DNA of 64,000 bases from Pseudomonadota bacterium (GTDB taxonomy: Bacteria > Pseudomonadota > Alphaproteobacteria > Caulobacterales > Caulobacteraceae). Positions 25,253 through 34,316 of this stretch are shown piece by piece (positions within the stretch are counted from its first letter, which is position 1; every line of letters begins with the position of its first letter). The notes under the pieces are model-generated. The model worked only from the letters and a program-made list of their open reading frames with translations, made no database searches and was not told the DNA's origin. The translations under genes and the position numbers were made by a program. Location of the stretch: positions 1-64,000 of the forward strand of contig JAEXZS010000023.1 in NCBI GenBank assembly GCA_023451375.1. The letters are read 5' to 3'.

Positions 25253-26566
25253 ATGGTCGGCATTCTCGAAGACAAGGACCGCATCTTCACCAACCTGTAT
25301 GGCTTCCAGGACTGGACGCTGGAGGGCGCGAAGAAGCGCGGTTGCTGGAACGCCACCAAGGACATGCTGGACCTTGGCCGCGACTGGATCATCAACAACG
25401 TCAAGGCGTCCGGCCTGCGCGGCCGCGGCGGCGCCGGCTTCTCCACCGGGCTGAAGTGGTCCTTCATGCCCAAGGAGGTGAAGGACCGTCCTCACTACCT
25501 GGTGGTCAACGCCGACGAATCCGAACCCGGGACCTGCAAGGACCGGGAGATCATGCGCCACGACCCGCAGCTGCTGATCGAGGGGTGCCTGATCGCCAGC
25601 TTCGCCATGCAGGCCCACGCCTGCTACATCTATCTGCGCGGCGAATATGTGCTGGAACGCGAGCGGATGGAGGCGGCGGTCAAGCAGGCCTATGAGGCCC
25701 GCCTGATCGGCAAGGACAACATCCACGGCTGGGACTTCGACGTCTATATCCACCACGGCGCCGGGGCCTACATCTGCGGCGAGGAGACGGCCCTGCTGGA
25801 GAGCCTGGAGGGCAAGAAGGGCCAGCCGCGGCTGAAGCCGCCGTTCCCGGCCGGCGCGGGCCTCTACGGCTGTCCGACCACGGTGAACAACGTCGAGTCG
25901 ATCGCCGTGGTGGGGACCATCCTGCGGCGCGGGGCCGACTGGTTCGCCGGCTTCGGCCGTCCGAACAACACGGGCACCAAGCTGATGGCCATCTCGGGCC
26001 ACGTGAATGCGCCCTGCGTGGTCGAGGAGGCCATGTCGATCCCGCTGAAGCAGCTGCTGGAAGAGCACTGCGGCGGCGTGCGCGGCGGCTGGGACAATCT
26101 GAAGGCCGTGATCCCGGGCGGTTCGTCCGTGCCGCTGATCACGCGCGAGATGTCCGAGGCGGCGCTGATGGACTTCGACAGCCTGCGCGAGATGCGTTCC
26201 GGCCTGGGCACGGCCGCCGTGATCGTGATGGACAACTCCACGGACCTGGTGAAGGCGATCGCCCGCATCAGCTACTTCTACAAGCACGAGAGCTGCGGCC
26301 AGTGCACGCCGTGCCGCGAAGGCACCGGCTGGATGTGGCGCGTGCTGGAGCGGATGGCGATCGGCGAGGCCGACCCTTCCGAGATCGACCTGCTGCTGGA
26401 CGTCGCCGGCCAGGTCGAGGGCCACACCATCTGCGCCCTGGGCGACGCCGCCGCCTGGCCGGTGCAGGGCCTGATCCGGCACTTCCGCCATGAGATCGAA
26501 GAGCGGATCGCCAACTATCGTTCGCGCCGCGCCAACTTCGCCGGCCACGCGATCGCCGCGGAGTGA
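25253..26566 (+). CDS. nuoF: NADH-quinone oxidoreductase subunit F
   Basis: 51-kDa NADH- and FMN-binding subunit, 437 residues. It shows the NADH/FMN-binding [45 protein letters not shown] and the N3 [4Fe-4S] ligands in [15 protein letters not shown] plus the downstream cysteine in [13 protein letters not shown]. The open frame extends upstream into the preceding gene, but ATG 25253 gives the family start ([17 protein letters not shown]). It ends in a 1-nt overlap with a small lipoprotein-like gene. Confidence 0.97.
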   Translation: MVGILEDKDRIFTNLYGFQDWTLEGAKKRGCWNATKDMLDLGRDWIINNVKASGLRGRGGAGFSTGLKWSFMPKEVKDRPHYLVVNADESEPGTCKDREIMRHDPQLLIEGCLIASFAMQAHACYIYLRGEYVLERERMEAAVKQAYEARLIGKDNIHGWDFDVYIHHGAGAYICGEETALLESLEGKKGQPRLKPPFPAGAGLYGCPTTVNNVESIAVVGTILRRGADWFAGFGRPNNTGTKLMAISGHVNAPCVVEEAMSIPLKQLLEEHCGGVRGGWDNLKAVIPGGSSVPLITREMSEAALMDFDSLREMRSGLGTAAVIVMDNSTDLVKAIARISYFYKHESCGQCTPCREGTGWMWRVLERMAIGEADPSEIDLLLDVAGQVEGHTICALGDAAAWPVQGLIRHFRHEIEERIANYRSRRANFAGHAIAAE

Positions 26567-27060
26567 TGATGCGCCTGCCGTCCGCCATCGTGATCAGAGC
26601 TTTCGCCCTCGCCGCCTGCGGCGAGCGCGAAGCCGCGCCGAGCCCGGCGGAGACGGTCGCGGCCGAGGCGCCGGTGTCGGACGCCGTGCAGACGGCGCCC
26701 CGCGTGCTGAACGCCGCCGACCTGCGTCGCGTCTGTCGCGCCGGCCTGGCGGCGATCCACGGCCAGGAGCCGTCAGCGGTCGCGGTAGACGGCGTCGAGG
26801 GCGAGGTGGTCCATGCCTCGTGGCGCGCGCCGGTCGACGGCGGGCGGATGCGCGCCGACTGCCGCGTCGAGAACGATCTGGTCGTGTGGATGCCGCTGGA
26901 CCTGCCCGACGCCAATCGTGTCCGCTGGATGAATCAGTCCGGCGATCCGGTGATCCGCTACGCCCTGGACGGCGACGTGGTCACCATCACCCAGACGCTC
27001 CCCGATGGGACGACGGAACAGGCCGATCTGGCCGTTCCCGCTGAAGAAGAGGCCCGCTGA
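26566..27060 (+). CDS. Putative lipoprotein in the nuo operon (164 aa, unknown function)
   Basis: Lies exactly between nuoF and nuoG with a 1-nt overlap at each end. The N-terminus ([18 protein letters not shown]) ends in a lipobox-like LAAC at residue 18, but an arginine interrupts the hydrophobic core, so export is less certain. The mature part begins with a Glu/Ala/Pro-rich linker, then a compact region with two cysteines (RRVCRAGLAAI and MRADCRVENDLV) that could form a disulfide, and GDVVTITQTLPDG near the end. I recognise no family. GTG 26563 and ATG 26569 are alternative starts in the same frame. Confidence 0.7.
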   Translation: MMRLPSAIVIRAFALAACGEREAAPSPAETVAAEAPVSDAVQTAPRVLNAADLRRVCRAGLAAIHGQEPSAVAVDGVEGEVVHASWRAPVDGGRMRADCRVENDLVVWMPLDLPDANRVRWMNQSGDPVIRYALDGDVVTITQTLPDGTTEQADLAVPAEEEAR

Positions 27061-29105
27061 TGCCAGTCGCCAAGGTCAACGGCGTCGAAACCGAGTTCGA
27101 GCCCGGCATGACCGTGCTCCAGGTCGCCGAGCGCGCCGGGCACGAGATTCCGCGTTTCTGCTACCACGAGCGGCTGTCGATCGCCGGCAACTGCCGCATG
27201 TGCCTGGTCGAGGTGAAGCCCGGACCGCCGAAGCCCCAGGCGTCGTGCGCCCTGCCGGCCGCCGAGGGCCAAGAAATCTTCACCGACACGCCGATGGTCA
27301 GGAAGGCCCGCGAAGGGGTGATGGAGTTCCTGCTCATCAACCACCCGCTGGACTGCCCGATCTGCGATCAGGGCGGCGAGTGCGACCTGCAGGATCAGGC
27401 CGTCGGCTATGGCCGCGACGGCTCGCGCTACGCCGAGAACAAACGCGCCGTCGAAGACAAGAACATGGGTCCGACGGTGAAGACCTTCATGACGCGGTGC
27501 ATCCAGTGCACGCGTTGCGTCCGCTTCATCACCGAGGTCGCCGGCGTGCCGGACATCGGCATGATCTCGCGCGGCGAGGACGCCGAGATCACCACCTATC
27601 TCGAGAAGAACATCGACTCGGAGCTGTCGGGCAACGTCAACGACCTGTGCCCCGTCGGCGCCCTGACGCACCGCCCATGGCAGTACCACTACCGCCCCTG
27701 GGAGCTGAAGAAGACCGAGACCATCGACGTCATGGACGCGCTGGGCTCGAACATCCGCGCCGACTATCGCGGGTCCGAGGTCATGCGGATCCTTCCTCGC
27801 GTGCACGAGGGCATCAACGAGGAGTGGCTGGCGGACAAGAGCCGCTACGTCGTCGACGGCCTGACGACCCGCCGCCTGGACCGTCCGTGGCTGCGCGAGA
27901 ACGGCAAGCTGCGTCCGGCGACCTGGGACGAGGCGCTGGGCGCCGTCGCCGACCGGATGAAGGCGGCGCCCGCCGACCGCATCGGCGTGATCGCCGGCGA
28001 CCTGCAGGACGCCGAGTCGATGAAGGCGACGCTGGACCTGTTCCGCGGCCTGGGCTCGGCCAACACCGACTGCCGCCAAGACGGCGCCGCCTTGGGCTAT
28101 GGCCCGCGCGAGAGCTGGTTGTTCAACTCCGGCCTGCAAGGAGTCGAGAAGGCGGACGCGGTCCTGTTGATCGGCGTCAATCCGCGCGTCGAGGCGCCGC
28201 TGCTGAACGCCCGGCTGCGCAAGGCCTGGCTGAAGGGCGATGTCGAGGTCGGCCTGATCGGCGAACAGGCCGACCTGACGTTCGACTACGCCTGGCTGGG
28301 GGCCGGGTCGAAGACCCTGGCCAAGCTGCCGAAGTCGGCGATGGACTTCCTGACCCGGGCCGAGCGCCCGGCCATCATCGTCGGCGCCGGCGCGCTGGGC
28401 GGGGAGGGCGGTTCGGCCGTCCTGAACGCCATCGGCGCCCTGGCCAAGAAGGTCGGCGTGATCACCGAGGGTTGGAACGGATTCAACGTGTTGCACAGCG
28501 CCGCGGCGCGGGTCGCGGGCCTGGACCTGGGCTTTGTCCCGGGAGAGGGCGGCCTGTCGGTCGCCGACATGCTGAAGCCGGGCGCGCTGGACGTGCTGTT
28601 CCTGCTGGGCGCCGACGAGGTCGATCCGACCGGCTCCGACGCCTTCCGCGTCTATCTGGGCAGCCACGGCGACCGCGGCGCGCACGGCGCGGACGTCATC
28701 CTGCCGGGCGCGGCCTACACCGAGAAGTCGGGCCTCTACGTCAACACCGAGGGCCGGGTGCAGTTGGCCGAGCGGGTCGTCTTTCCAAAGGGCGACGCCA
28801 AGGAAGACTGGGCCATCCTCCGCGCCCTGTCCGCCCGCGTCGGCCGTACATTGCCGTATGACACGCTGGACCAGCTGCGCGCGAAGCTGATGGCGGATCA
28901 TCCGACCTTCGGGCGGATCGACTATCTGCCGACGCCCGCCGCCTTCGATCCGTCGAAATTGGGCGTGAAGGGCGACCTGGGCGACGTCGCCTTCGCCTCG
29001 GTCGTGCGCGACCCCTATCTTTCCAACCCGATCGCGCGCGCCAGCGCGACCATGGCCGAGCTGTCCGCCCAGCGGATCGCCCCGGTCGCCATGGCGGCGG
29101 AGTAA
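27060..29105 (+). CDS. nuoG: NADH-quinone oxidoreductase subunit G
   Basis: 75-kDa iron-sulfur subunit, 681 residues. The N-terminal ferredoxin-like part binds [2Fe-2S] N1b (RFCYHERLSIAGNCRMCLVEV, then ASCALP), a His/Cys cluster region N5 (NHPLDCPICDQGGECDLQD), and N4 (TRCIQCTRCVRF with the later LCPVGAL). A molybdopterin-oxidoreductase-like domain follows from about residue 220 and is catalytically inactive in this family. Shares one base with the upstream stop; nuoH follows after 3 bp. Length matches mitochondrial-type NuoG rather than the 900-residue E. coli form. Confidence 0.97.
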   Translation: MPVAKVNGVETEFEPGMTVLQVAERAGHEIPRFCYHERLSIAGNCRMCLVEVKPGPPKPQASCALPAAEGQEIFTDTPMVRKAREGVMEFLLINHPLDCPICDQGGECDLQDQAVGYGRDGSRYAENKRAVEDKNMGPTVKTFMTRCIQCTRCVRFITEVAGVPDIGMISRGEDAEITTYLEKNIDSELSGNVNDLCPVGALTHRPWQYHYRPWELKKTETIDVMDALGSNIRADYRGSEVMRILPRVHEGINEEWLADKSRYVVDGLTTRRLDRPWLRENGKLRPATWDEALGAVADRMKAAPADRIGVIAGDLQDAESMKATLDLFRGLGSANTDCRQDGAALGYGPRESWLFNSGLQGVEKADAVLLIGVNPRVEAPLLNARLRKAWLKGDVEVGLIGEQADLTFDYAWLGAGSKTLAKLPKSAMDFLTRAERPAIIVGAGALGGEGGSAVLNAIGALAKKVGVITEGWNGFNVLHSAAARVAGLDLGFVPGEGGLSVADMLKPGALDVLFLLGADEVDPTGSDAFRVYLGSHGDRGAHGADVILPGAAYTEKSGLYVNTEGRVQLAERVVFPKGDAKEDWAILRALSARVGRTLPYDTLDQLRAKLMADHPTFGRIDYLPTPAAFDPSKLGVKGDLGDVAFASVVRDPYLSNPIARASATMAELSAQRIAPVAMAAE

Positions 29106-29108
29106 GTC

Positions 29109-30185
29109 ATGGACCCCATTTCCTTCTGGACCACCCCCGTCGGCTGGACCCTGCTCACCGTCGGCCAGATCCTGCTGATCACCGTCGGCGTGCTGATCGG
29201 CGTCGCCTTCCTGCTGCTGGCCGACCGCAAGGTCTGGGCCGGGGTGCAGATGCGCAAGGGTCCGAACGTCGTCGGCCCCTTCGGCCTGCTGCAGTCCTTC
29301 GCGGACATGCTGAAGTTCGTGCTGAAGGAGGTCGTCATTCCGGCGGGCGCCGACAAGGCGGTCTTCATCATCGCGCCGGTCATCACCGTCATCCTGGCCT
29401 TCATGGCCTGGGCCGTGATCCCGTTCGCCCCCGGCTGGGTGGTGTCGGACCTGAACGTCGGCATCCTCTACATCTTCGCCGTGTCGTCGCTGGGCGTGTA
29501 CGGCATCATCATGGGCGGCTGGGCCTCCAACTCGAAGTACCCGTTCCTGGGGTCGCTGCGGTCGGCGGCGCAGATGGTGTCCTATGAGGTGTCGCTGGGC
29601 CTGATCATCATCAACGTCATCCTGCTGGCCGGCTCGATGAACCTGTCGACCATCGTCGAGAGCCAGGGCGGCTATTTCTGGAACTGGTTCGCCTTCGGCG
29701 GCGGGGCCGAGACCTGGCCGCTGATCGTCGTCATGTTCCCGATGATGATCGTCTTCTTCGTCTCGGCCCTGGCCGAGACCAACCGCCCGCCGTTCGACCT
29801 GCCGGAAGCGGAATCGGAGCTCGTGGCCGGCTATCAGGTGGAGTACAGCTCCACGACCTACCTGCTGTTCATGATGGGTGAGTACGTCAACATCGTCTTC
29901 ATGTCGGCGATGGTCAGCATCCTGTTCTTCGGCGGCTGGAACCCCGGCTTCCTGTCGCAGGCGTTCCTGGACAGCCTGCCGGCGTGGCTGGCGTATACGA
30001 TCTATCTGCTGACCTTCATCACCAAGACGGTGCTGTGGTTCCTGGCGTTCGCCCTGGTGAAGGCCTTCGTGCCCCGCTACCGCTACGACCAGCTGATGCG
30101 GCTGGGCTGGAAGATCTTCCTGCCCGTCTCGCTGGTCGCCGTGGTCATCACCTCGGCCTGGCGCGTCTTCGCGGTGGGCGGCTGA
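29109..30185 (+). CDS. nuoH: NADH-quinone oxidoreductase subunit H
   Basis: Membrane subunit (ND1 homologue) next to the quinone entry, 358 residues and about eight helices. Conserved loops are [21 protein letters not shown] and [19 protein letters not shown] followed by YQVEYSS, the charged E-channel loop. Last base of its stop is the first base of the next small lipoprotein gene. Confidence 0.97.
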   Translation: MDPISFWTTPVGWTLLTVGQILLITVGVLIGVAFLLLADRKVWAGVQMRKGPNVVGPFGLLQSFADMLKFVLKEVVIPAGADKAVFIIAPVITVILAFMAWAVIPFAPGWVVSDLNVGILYIFAVSSLGVYGIIMGGWASNSKYPFLGSLRSAAQMVSYEVSLGLIIINVILLAGSMNLSTIVESQGGYFWNWFAFGGGAETWPLIVVMFPMMIVFFVSALAETNRPPFDLPEAESELVAGYQVEYSSTTYLLFMMGEYVNIVFMSAMVSILFFGGWNPGFLSQAFLDSLPAWLAYTIYLLTFITKTVLWFLAFALVKAFVPRYRYDQLMRLGWKIFLPVSLVAVVITSAWRVFAVGG

Positions 30186-30397
30186 TGAGGGGATGTCTCG
30201 CCGGACTGGGGCTGGTGATCGTGCTGGGCGCCTGCGCGCCCGACACCCGCCTGCCCGAGTCCAGCTATCAGTGGGAACGCCGCCAGGAGCGCATCGAGCG
30301 TGAATGGCGCGAGGGCCAGTCCCAAAGCCCGACCCTGGCGCCGGCTCCGGCGCCGACTTCAACCAACGGCGCCCCGGCGCCCAAGGATCGCTTCTGA
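30185..30397 (+). CDS. Small lipoprotein in the nuo operon (70 aa)
   Basis: ATG 30185 is in TGATG with the nuoH stop, and its own stop overlaps the nuoI ATG in the same way. It has a clear lipoprotein signal ([17 protein letters not shown], lipobox LGAC, cysteine at residue 17). A short charged stretch follows ([18 protein letters not shown]), probably helical, and then a Pro/Ala/Thr-rich disordered tail. The predicted product is a tiny membrane-anchored protein whose location depends on lipid sorting. Function unknown; not a core complex I subunit. Confidence 0.75.
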   Translation: MRGCLAGLGLVIVLGACAPDTRLPESSYQWERRQERIEREWREGQSQSPTLAPAPAPTSTNGAPAPKDRF

Positions 30398-30888
30398 TGT
30401 TCAACCGGATCGCCCAGGCCGCCAAGGGCGCGATGATGCTGGACGCCATCGGCGCCATCGGCCTGACCCTCAAGTACATGGCTCGTCCCAAGGCGACCGT
30501 GAACTATCCGTTCGAGCGCAATCCGCAGTCGCCGCGCTTCCGGGGCGAGCACGCGCTGCGCCGCTATCCGAACGGCGAGGAACGCTGCATCGCCTGCAAG
30601 CTGTGCGAGGCCATCTGCCCGGCCCAGGCGATCACCATCGAGGCCGAACCGCGCGCCGACGGCAGCCGCCGCACGACCCGCTACGACATCGACATGGTCA
30701 AGTGCATCTACTGCGGCCTGTGCCAGGAGGCCTGCCCGGTGGACGCCATCGTGGAAGGGCCGAACCAGGAGTTCACCGTCGAGACCCGCGAGGAGCTGCT
30801 CTACAACAAGGAGCGCCTGCTCGATAACGGCGACCGCTGGGAACGCGTGATCGCCAAGAATCTGGAACTGGACGCGCCTTACCGCTAG
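30397..30888 (+). CDS. nuoI: NADH-quinone oxidoreductase subunit I
   Basis: 23-kDa subunit with two [4Fe-4S] clusters (N6a and N6b), 163 residues. The paired motifs [12 protein letters not shown] and [12 protein letters not shown] with following PVDAI are intact. The N-terminal amphipathic helix ([17 protein letters not shown]) rests on the membrane. The frame is open upstream, but ATG 30397 overlaps the preceding stop. The last base of the TAG stop is the first base of a hairpin repeat. Confidence 0.97.
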   Translation: MFNRIAQAAKGAMMLDAIGAIGLTLKYMARPKATVNYPFERNPQSPRFRGEHALRRYPNGEERCIACKLCEAICPAQAITIEAEPRADGSRRTTRYDIDMVKCIYCGLCQEACPVDAIVEGPNQEFTVETREELLYNKERLLDNGDRWERVIAKNLELDAPYR

Positions 30889-30984
30889 AGCGTGATCCCG
30901 AAAAGTGGACGCCGGTTTTCGGACAAGATCACGCTCCACTCCCGTTGCCGTTCAAGACCTCTTCAAGAGGAAGAGGTCTTGAAC
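30888..30984. repeat. Two adjacent hairpins between nuoI and nuoJ
   Basis: The first hairpin has arms GAGCGTGATC (30888-30897) and GATCACGCTC (30927-30936), with an inner pair CCGAAAA (30898-30904) and TTTTCGG (30916-30922). This looks like an alphaproteobacterial intergenic repeat family. The second is a perfect 14-bp stem, GTTCAAGACCTCTT (30950-30963) and AAGAGGTCTTGAAC (30971-30984), with a 7-nt loop. No T-tract follows, so operon read-through is expected; they may set mRNA stability or relative output of the upstream and downstream halves. Confidence 0.8.
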
Positions 30985-31059
30985 TAGGCAGCTGATCGCT
31001 TAACGGGCCGCCGATTCCGACAGGGACCGGGGCCGAGACGAAAGGGGCTTCGTCCCGAC

Positions 31060-31686
31060 ATGCTGCAAGGCATAGCCTTCTACCTGCTGGCGGCGGTCGC
31101 CACGGTCTCCGGCCTTCTGGTCGTGACCGCGCGCAATCCGGTGCACAGCGTGCTCTGGCTGATCCTGGCCTTCTTCTCCTCGGCGGGGCTGTTCGTCCTG
31201 CTGGGAGCCGAGTTCCTGGCCATGCTGCTGGTCGTCGTCTACGTCGGCGCCGTGGCGGTGCTGTTCCTGTTCGTGGTCATGATGCTGGACGTGGACTTCA
31301 TCCGTCTGCGCCAGGGGTTCACCCGCTACCTGCCGTTGGCGGCCATCGTCGCCGGGGTGCTGCTGGCCGAGATGGTCATGGTGTCGATCGCCGTGGTCCA
31401 GAACGGCGCCGCCGCCGGCATGCCCGGTCCCGACATGGCGACGCTGCAGATGAGCAACGTCGAGACGATCGGCCGGGTGCTCTACACGGACTACGTCTAC
31501 TTCTTCCAGGCCGCGGGCATCGTGCTGCTGATCGCCATGATCGGGGCCATCACCCTGACCCTCCGTCACAGGCCGCACATCAAGCGTCAGAATATCGCCG
31601 ACCAGATCAACCGCCCGGCCGCCAAGGCCATGGAGGTCAAGACGGTCCAGAGCGGGCAGGGCGTCTCGCCCGAGGAGCTTCTCTAA
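31060..31686 (+). CDS. nuoJ: NADH-quinone oxidoreductase subunit J
   Basis: Membrane subunit (ND6 homologue), 208 residues and five helices. It has [20 protein letters not shown], the conserved [20 protein letters not shown] with the pi-bulge helix of the family, and a basic cytoplasmic tail. AAAGGGG lies about 9 nt before the ATG. Its TAA stop shares the final A with the nuoK ATG. It is separated from nuoI by 171 bp of repeat-containing DNA. Confidence 0.95.
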   Translation: MLQGIAFYLLAAVATVSGLLVVTARNPVHSVLWLILAFFSSAGLFVLLGAEFLAMLLVVVYVGAVAVLFLFVVMMLDVDFIRLRQGFTRYLPLAAIVAGVLLAEMVMVSIAVVQNGAAAGMPGPDMATLQMSNVETIGRVLYTDYVYFFQAAGIVLLIAMIGAITLTLRHRPHIKRQNIADQINRPAAKAMEVKTVQSGQGVSPEELL

Positions 31687-31994
31687 TGGAAGTCGGACTG
31701 CAGCATTACCTGGCGGTCGCCGCCATCCTGTTCACCATCGGCGTTTTCGGCATCTTCGTGAACCGCAAGAACGTGATCATCATCCTGATGTCGATCGAAC
31801 TGATCCTGCTGGCCGTGAATATCAACTTCGTGGCCTTCTCGACCTACCTCAACGAGGTGTCGGGGCAGATCATGGCCATGTTCGTCCTGACCGTCGCCGC
31901 GGCCGAGGCCGCCGTCGGCCTGGCCATCCTGGTGACCTTCTTCCGCAACCGCGGCGACATCGACGTGGATGATGCATCGGTGATGAAGGGGTAG
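31686..31994 (+). CDS. nuoK: NADH-quinone oxidoreductase subunit K
   Basis: Membrane subunit (ND4L homologue), 102 residues and three helices. The proton-channel glutamates are seen in [19 protein letters not shown] and [13 protein letters not shown]. The ATG overlaps the nuoJ stop. A 31-bp inverted repeat follows before nuoL. Confidence 0.97.
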   Translation: MEVGLQHYLAVAAILFTIGVFGIFVNRKNVIIILMSIELILLAVNINFVAFSTYLNEVSGQIMAMFVLTVAAAEAAVGLAILVTFFRNRGDIDVDDASVMKG

Positions 31995-32018
31995 GGCATG
32001 TTCAGATCTCTTTCCCAC

Positions 32019-32149
32019 CCGCTCATCCCGGCGAAAGCCGGGACCCAGTGCTTTTGCGAGGCACAGGTGCGTCGGATCACTATCGAAGCGGGCGCGGCTG
32101 CGTTTGAGCGCCCACAGAACTGGGTCCCGGCTTTCGCCGGGATGAGCGG
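32019..32149. repeat. Perfect 31-bp inverted repeat between nuoK and nuoL
   Basis: Arms at 32019-32049 and 32119-32149 are exact reverse complements, 31 of 31, separated by 69 bp. Each arm itself contains CCCGGC-GAAA-GCCGGG, a short hairpin with a GAAA loop, like a REP unit. The whole could be a REP doublet or a small non-autonomous repeat. It fills most of the 179-bp nuoK-nuoL gap. I see no coding potential in it. Confidence 0.9.
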
Positions 32150-32173
32150 ATTCCTTGGTCAGGGGCTGGCTGC

Positions 32174-34312
32174 GTGACTTTCGAAATCCTGATCATCCTG
32201 GGCGTCTTCGCCCCGCTGCTCGGCGCCGCCATCGCCGGCTTCTTCGGCCGTCGTATCGGCGACATCCCGTCGCAGGCCGTCACGACGGGCCTGCTGTTCT
32301 TCTCGTGCGCCGTCGCCTGGACGGTGTTCGGACAGTGGACCTGGGGCCATCTTGAGCCCTTCACCATCCAACTGGCGCCGTTCATCAACGTGGGCGACTT
32401 CCAGTCGGCCTGGTCGATCCGCATCGACGCCCTGTCGGCGACCATGCTGATCGTGGTGACCACCGTCTCGTCGCTGGTCCACCTGTATTCCTGGGGCTAC
32501 ATGGCCGAGGACGACAGCCGGCCGCGCTTCTTCGCCTATCTGAGCCTGTTCACCTTCATGATGCTGGCGCTGGTGACGGCCGCCGACTTCATGCAGATCT
32601 TCTTCGGCTGGGAAGGCGTGGGCCTGGCGTCCTATCTGCTGATCGGCTTCTGGTTCAAAAAGCCGACGGCCAGCGCCGCCGCCATCAAGGCCTTCGTCGT
32701 CAACCGCGTCGGCGACTTCGGCTTCGTTCTGGGGATCATGACGATCTTCTGGATGTACGGCACGATCGAGTTCGCCGAACTGTTCCCGATGATCGGCGAG
32801 CGCGCCGGCACGACGTGGGAGTTCCTGGGCGTCCAGTGGTCGGCGCTCGACCTGGCCGGCTTCCTTCTGTTCATCGGCGCCATGGGCAAGTCGGCCCAGT
32901 TCTTCCTGCACACCTGGCTGCCCGACGCGATGGAGGGCCCGACCCCGGTGTCGGCCCTCATCCACGCGGCGACCATGGTCACCGCCGGCGTCTACATGGT
33001 CTGCCTGCTCAGCCCCATCTATGAGCACGCGCCCGGCGCGGCCCAGATCATCGCCATCATCGGCGCGGTCACGGCCCTGTTCGCCGCGACGGTCGGCCTG
33101 ACGCAGAACGACATCAAGCGGGTCATCGCCTATTCGACCTGTTCGCAGCTGGGCTACATGTTCTTCGCGGCGGGCGTCGGGGCCTACCAGGCGGCCATGT
33201 TCCACCTCTTCACCCACGCCTTCTTCAAGGCCCTGCTGTTCCTGGGCGCCGGCTCGGTGATCCACGGAATGCACCACGAGCAGGACATGCGGAAGATGGG
33301 CGGGCTGTGGAAGCTGCTGCCGGTCACCTATGCGGTGATGACCATCGGCACCATCGCCATCACCGGCCTGGGCATCCCCGGGATCGGCGGCTTCGCGGGC
33401 TTCTATTCCAAGGACTCCATCCTGGAGAGCGCCTTCGCCTCGGCCAGCTCCGGTCATTCGGCGGTGGGCATGTTCGCCTTCTTCGTCGGCCTGTTCGCCG
33501 CCGGCCTGACCGCCTACTATTCGTGGCGCCTGGTGTTCATGACCTTCCACAACAAGCCCGTGTGGAAGGAAGAGGGCGCCCATCACGCCGACGACCATGC
33601 GACCGACGCGCAGCTGGAGACCCACTCAGAGCCGCTGCCGCAGGCTGACGATCACGGGCACGCCGTGGCGCACGCCGCGCATGGCCATGACGACCAGGCG
33701 CCTGATCATCACGCGCACGACGACCATCACCATCACGGCCCGCTGAAGCCGCACGAGAGCCCGTGGGTCATGCTGGTCCCGCTGTTGGCCCTGTCGGTCG
33801 GCGCCGTCGCCGCGGGCATGGTTTTCTACGAAAACTTCGTGGGCCACCACGAGGCCGAGTTCTGGCGCGGCGCCATCTTCGTCGGGGAGCAAAACCACGT
33901 GCTCCACGAAAGCCACGAGGTCCCGACCTGGGTGAAGTGGTCGCCGCTGATCCTGACGCTGATCGGCACGGCCTTCGCCTACTGGATCTACGTCGCCCGC
34001 GAGGGCATGGCCCGCCGCATGGCAGAGCGGGACGGCCTCATCTACCGCTTCCTGTACAACAAGTGGTGGTTCGACGAGCTGTACGACTTCGTCTTCGTGC
34101 GCGGCTTGCGCGCCGTCGGGGACTTCTTCTGGAAGGTCGGCGACGTGAAGATCATCGACGGTCTCGGCCCCAACGGCGCGGCCTGGGCCTCGCTGAAATC
34201 GGCCGCGCGACTGGCCAAGGTCCAGTCCGGCTATGTCTACCACTATGCCTTCGTGATGCTGCTCGGGGTGGCCGGTCTGCTCACCTTCGCCATCTTCGCG
34301 TGGGGAGCCTGA
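32174..34312 (+). CDS. nuoL: NADH-quinone oxidoreductase subunit L
   Basis: Largest antiporter-like membrane subunit (ND5 homologue), 712 residues. It has [20 protein letters not shown], the conserved [18 protein letters not shown] with the channel glutamate, [35 protein letters not shown] core (lysine and histidine channel residues) and the long lateral helix region at the C-terminus. GTG 32174 follows AGGGG at 8 nt. Unusual is a histidine-rich loop of about 60 residues (about 470-528) with 17 histidines between two membrane segments. The gene is separated from nuoK by a repeat. Confidence 0.96.
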   Translation: MTFEILIILGVFAPLLGAAIAGFFGRRIGDIPSQAVTTGLLFFSCAVAWTVFGQWTWGHLEPFTIQLAPFINVGDFQSAWSIRIDALSATMLIVVTTVSSLVHLYSWGYMAEDDSRPRFFAYLSLFTFMMLALVTAADFMQIFFGWEGVGLASYLLIGFWFKKPTASAAAIKAFVVNRVGDFGFVLGIMTIFWMYGTIEFAELFPMIGERAGTTWEFLGVQWSALDLAGFLLFIGAMGKSAQFFLHTWLPDAMEGPTPVSALIHAATMVTAGVYMVCLLSPIYEHAPGAAQIIAIIGAVTALFAATVGLTQNDIKRVIAYSTCSQLGYMFFAAGVGAYQAAMFHLFTHAFFKALLFLGAGSVIHGMHHEQDMRKMGGLWKLLPVTYAVMTIGTIAITGLGIPGIGGFAGFYSKDSILESAFASASSGHSAVGMFAFFVGLFAAGLTAYYSWRLVFMTFHNKPVWKEEGAHHADDHATDAQLETHSEPLPQADDHGHAVAHAAHGHDDQAPDHHAHDDHHHHGPLKPHESPWVMLVPLLALSVGAVAAGMVFYENFVGHHEAEFWRGAIFVGEQNHVLHESHEVPTWVKWSPLILTLIGTAFAYWIYVAREGMARRMAERDGLIYRFLYNKWWFDELYDFVFVRGLRAVGDFFWKVGDVKIIDGLGPNGAAWASLKSAARLAKVQSGYVYHYAFVMLLGVAGLLTFAIFAWGA

Positions 34313-34316
34313 TCCC

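Noticed and set aside
26958..30491. Open reading frame of 1177 codons antisense to nuoG, nuoH and nuoI
   Set aside because: It is His/Arg/Gln-rich, matches no fold, and lies fully opposite genes with clear family motifs. Long antisense frames are expected in GC-rich DNA with strong third-position bias.
32019..32149. Inverted repeat as an insertion sequence
   Set aside because: The 69-bp centre has no coding capacity and no target duplication is apparent, so it is at most a REP or non-autonomous element.
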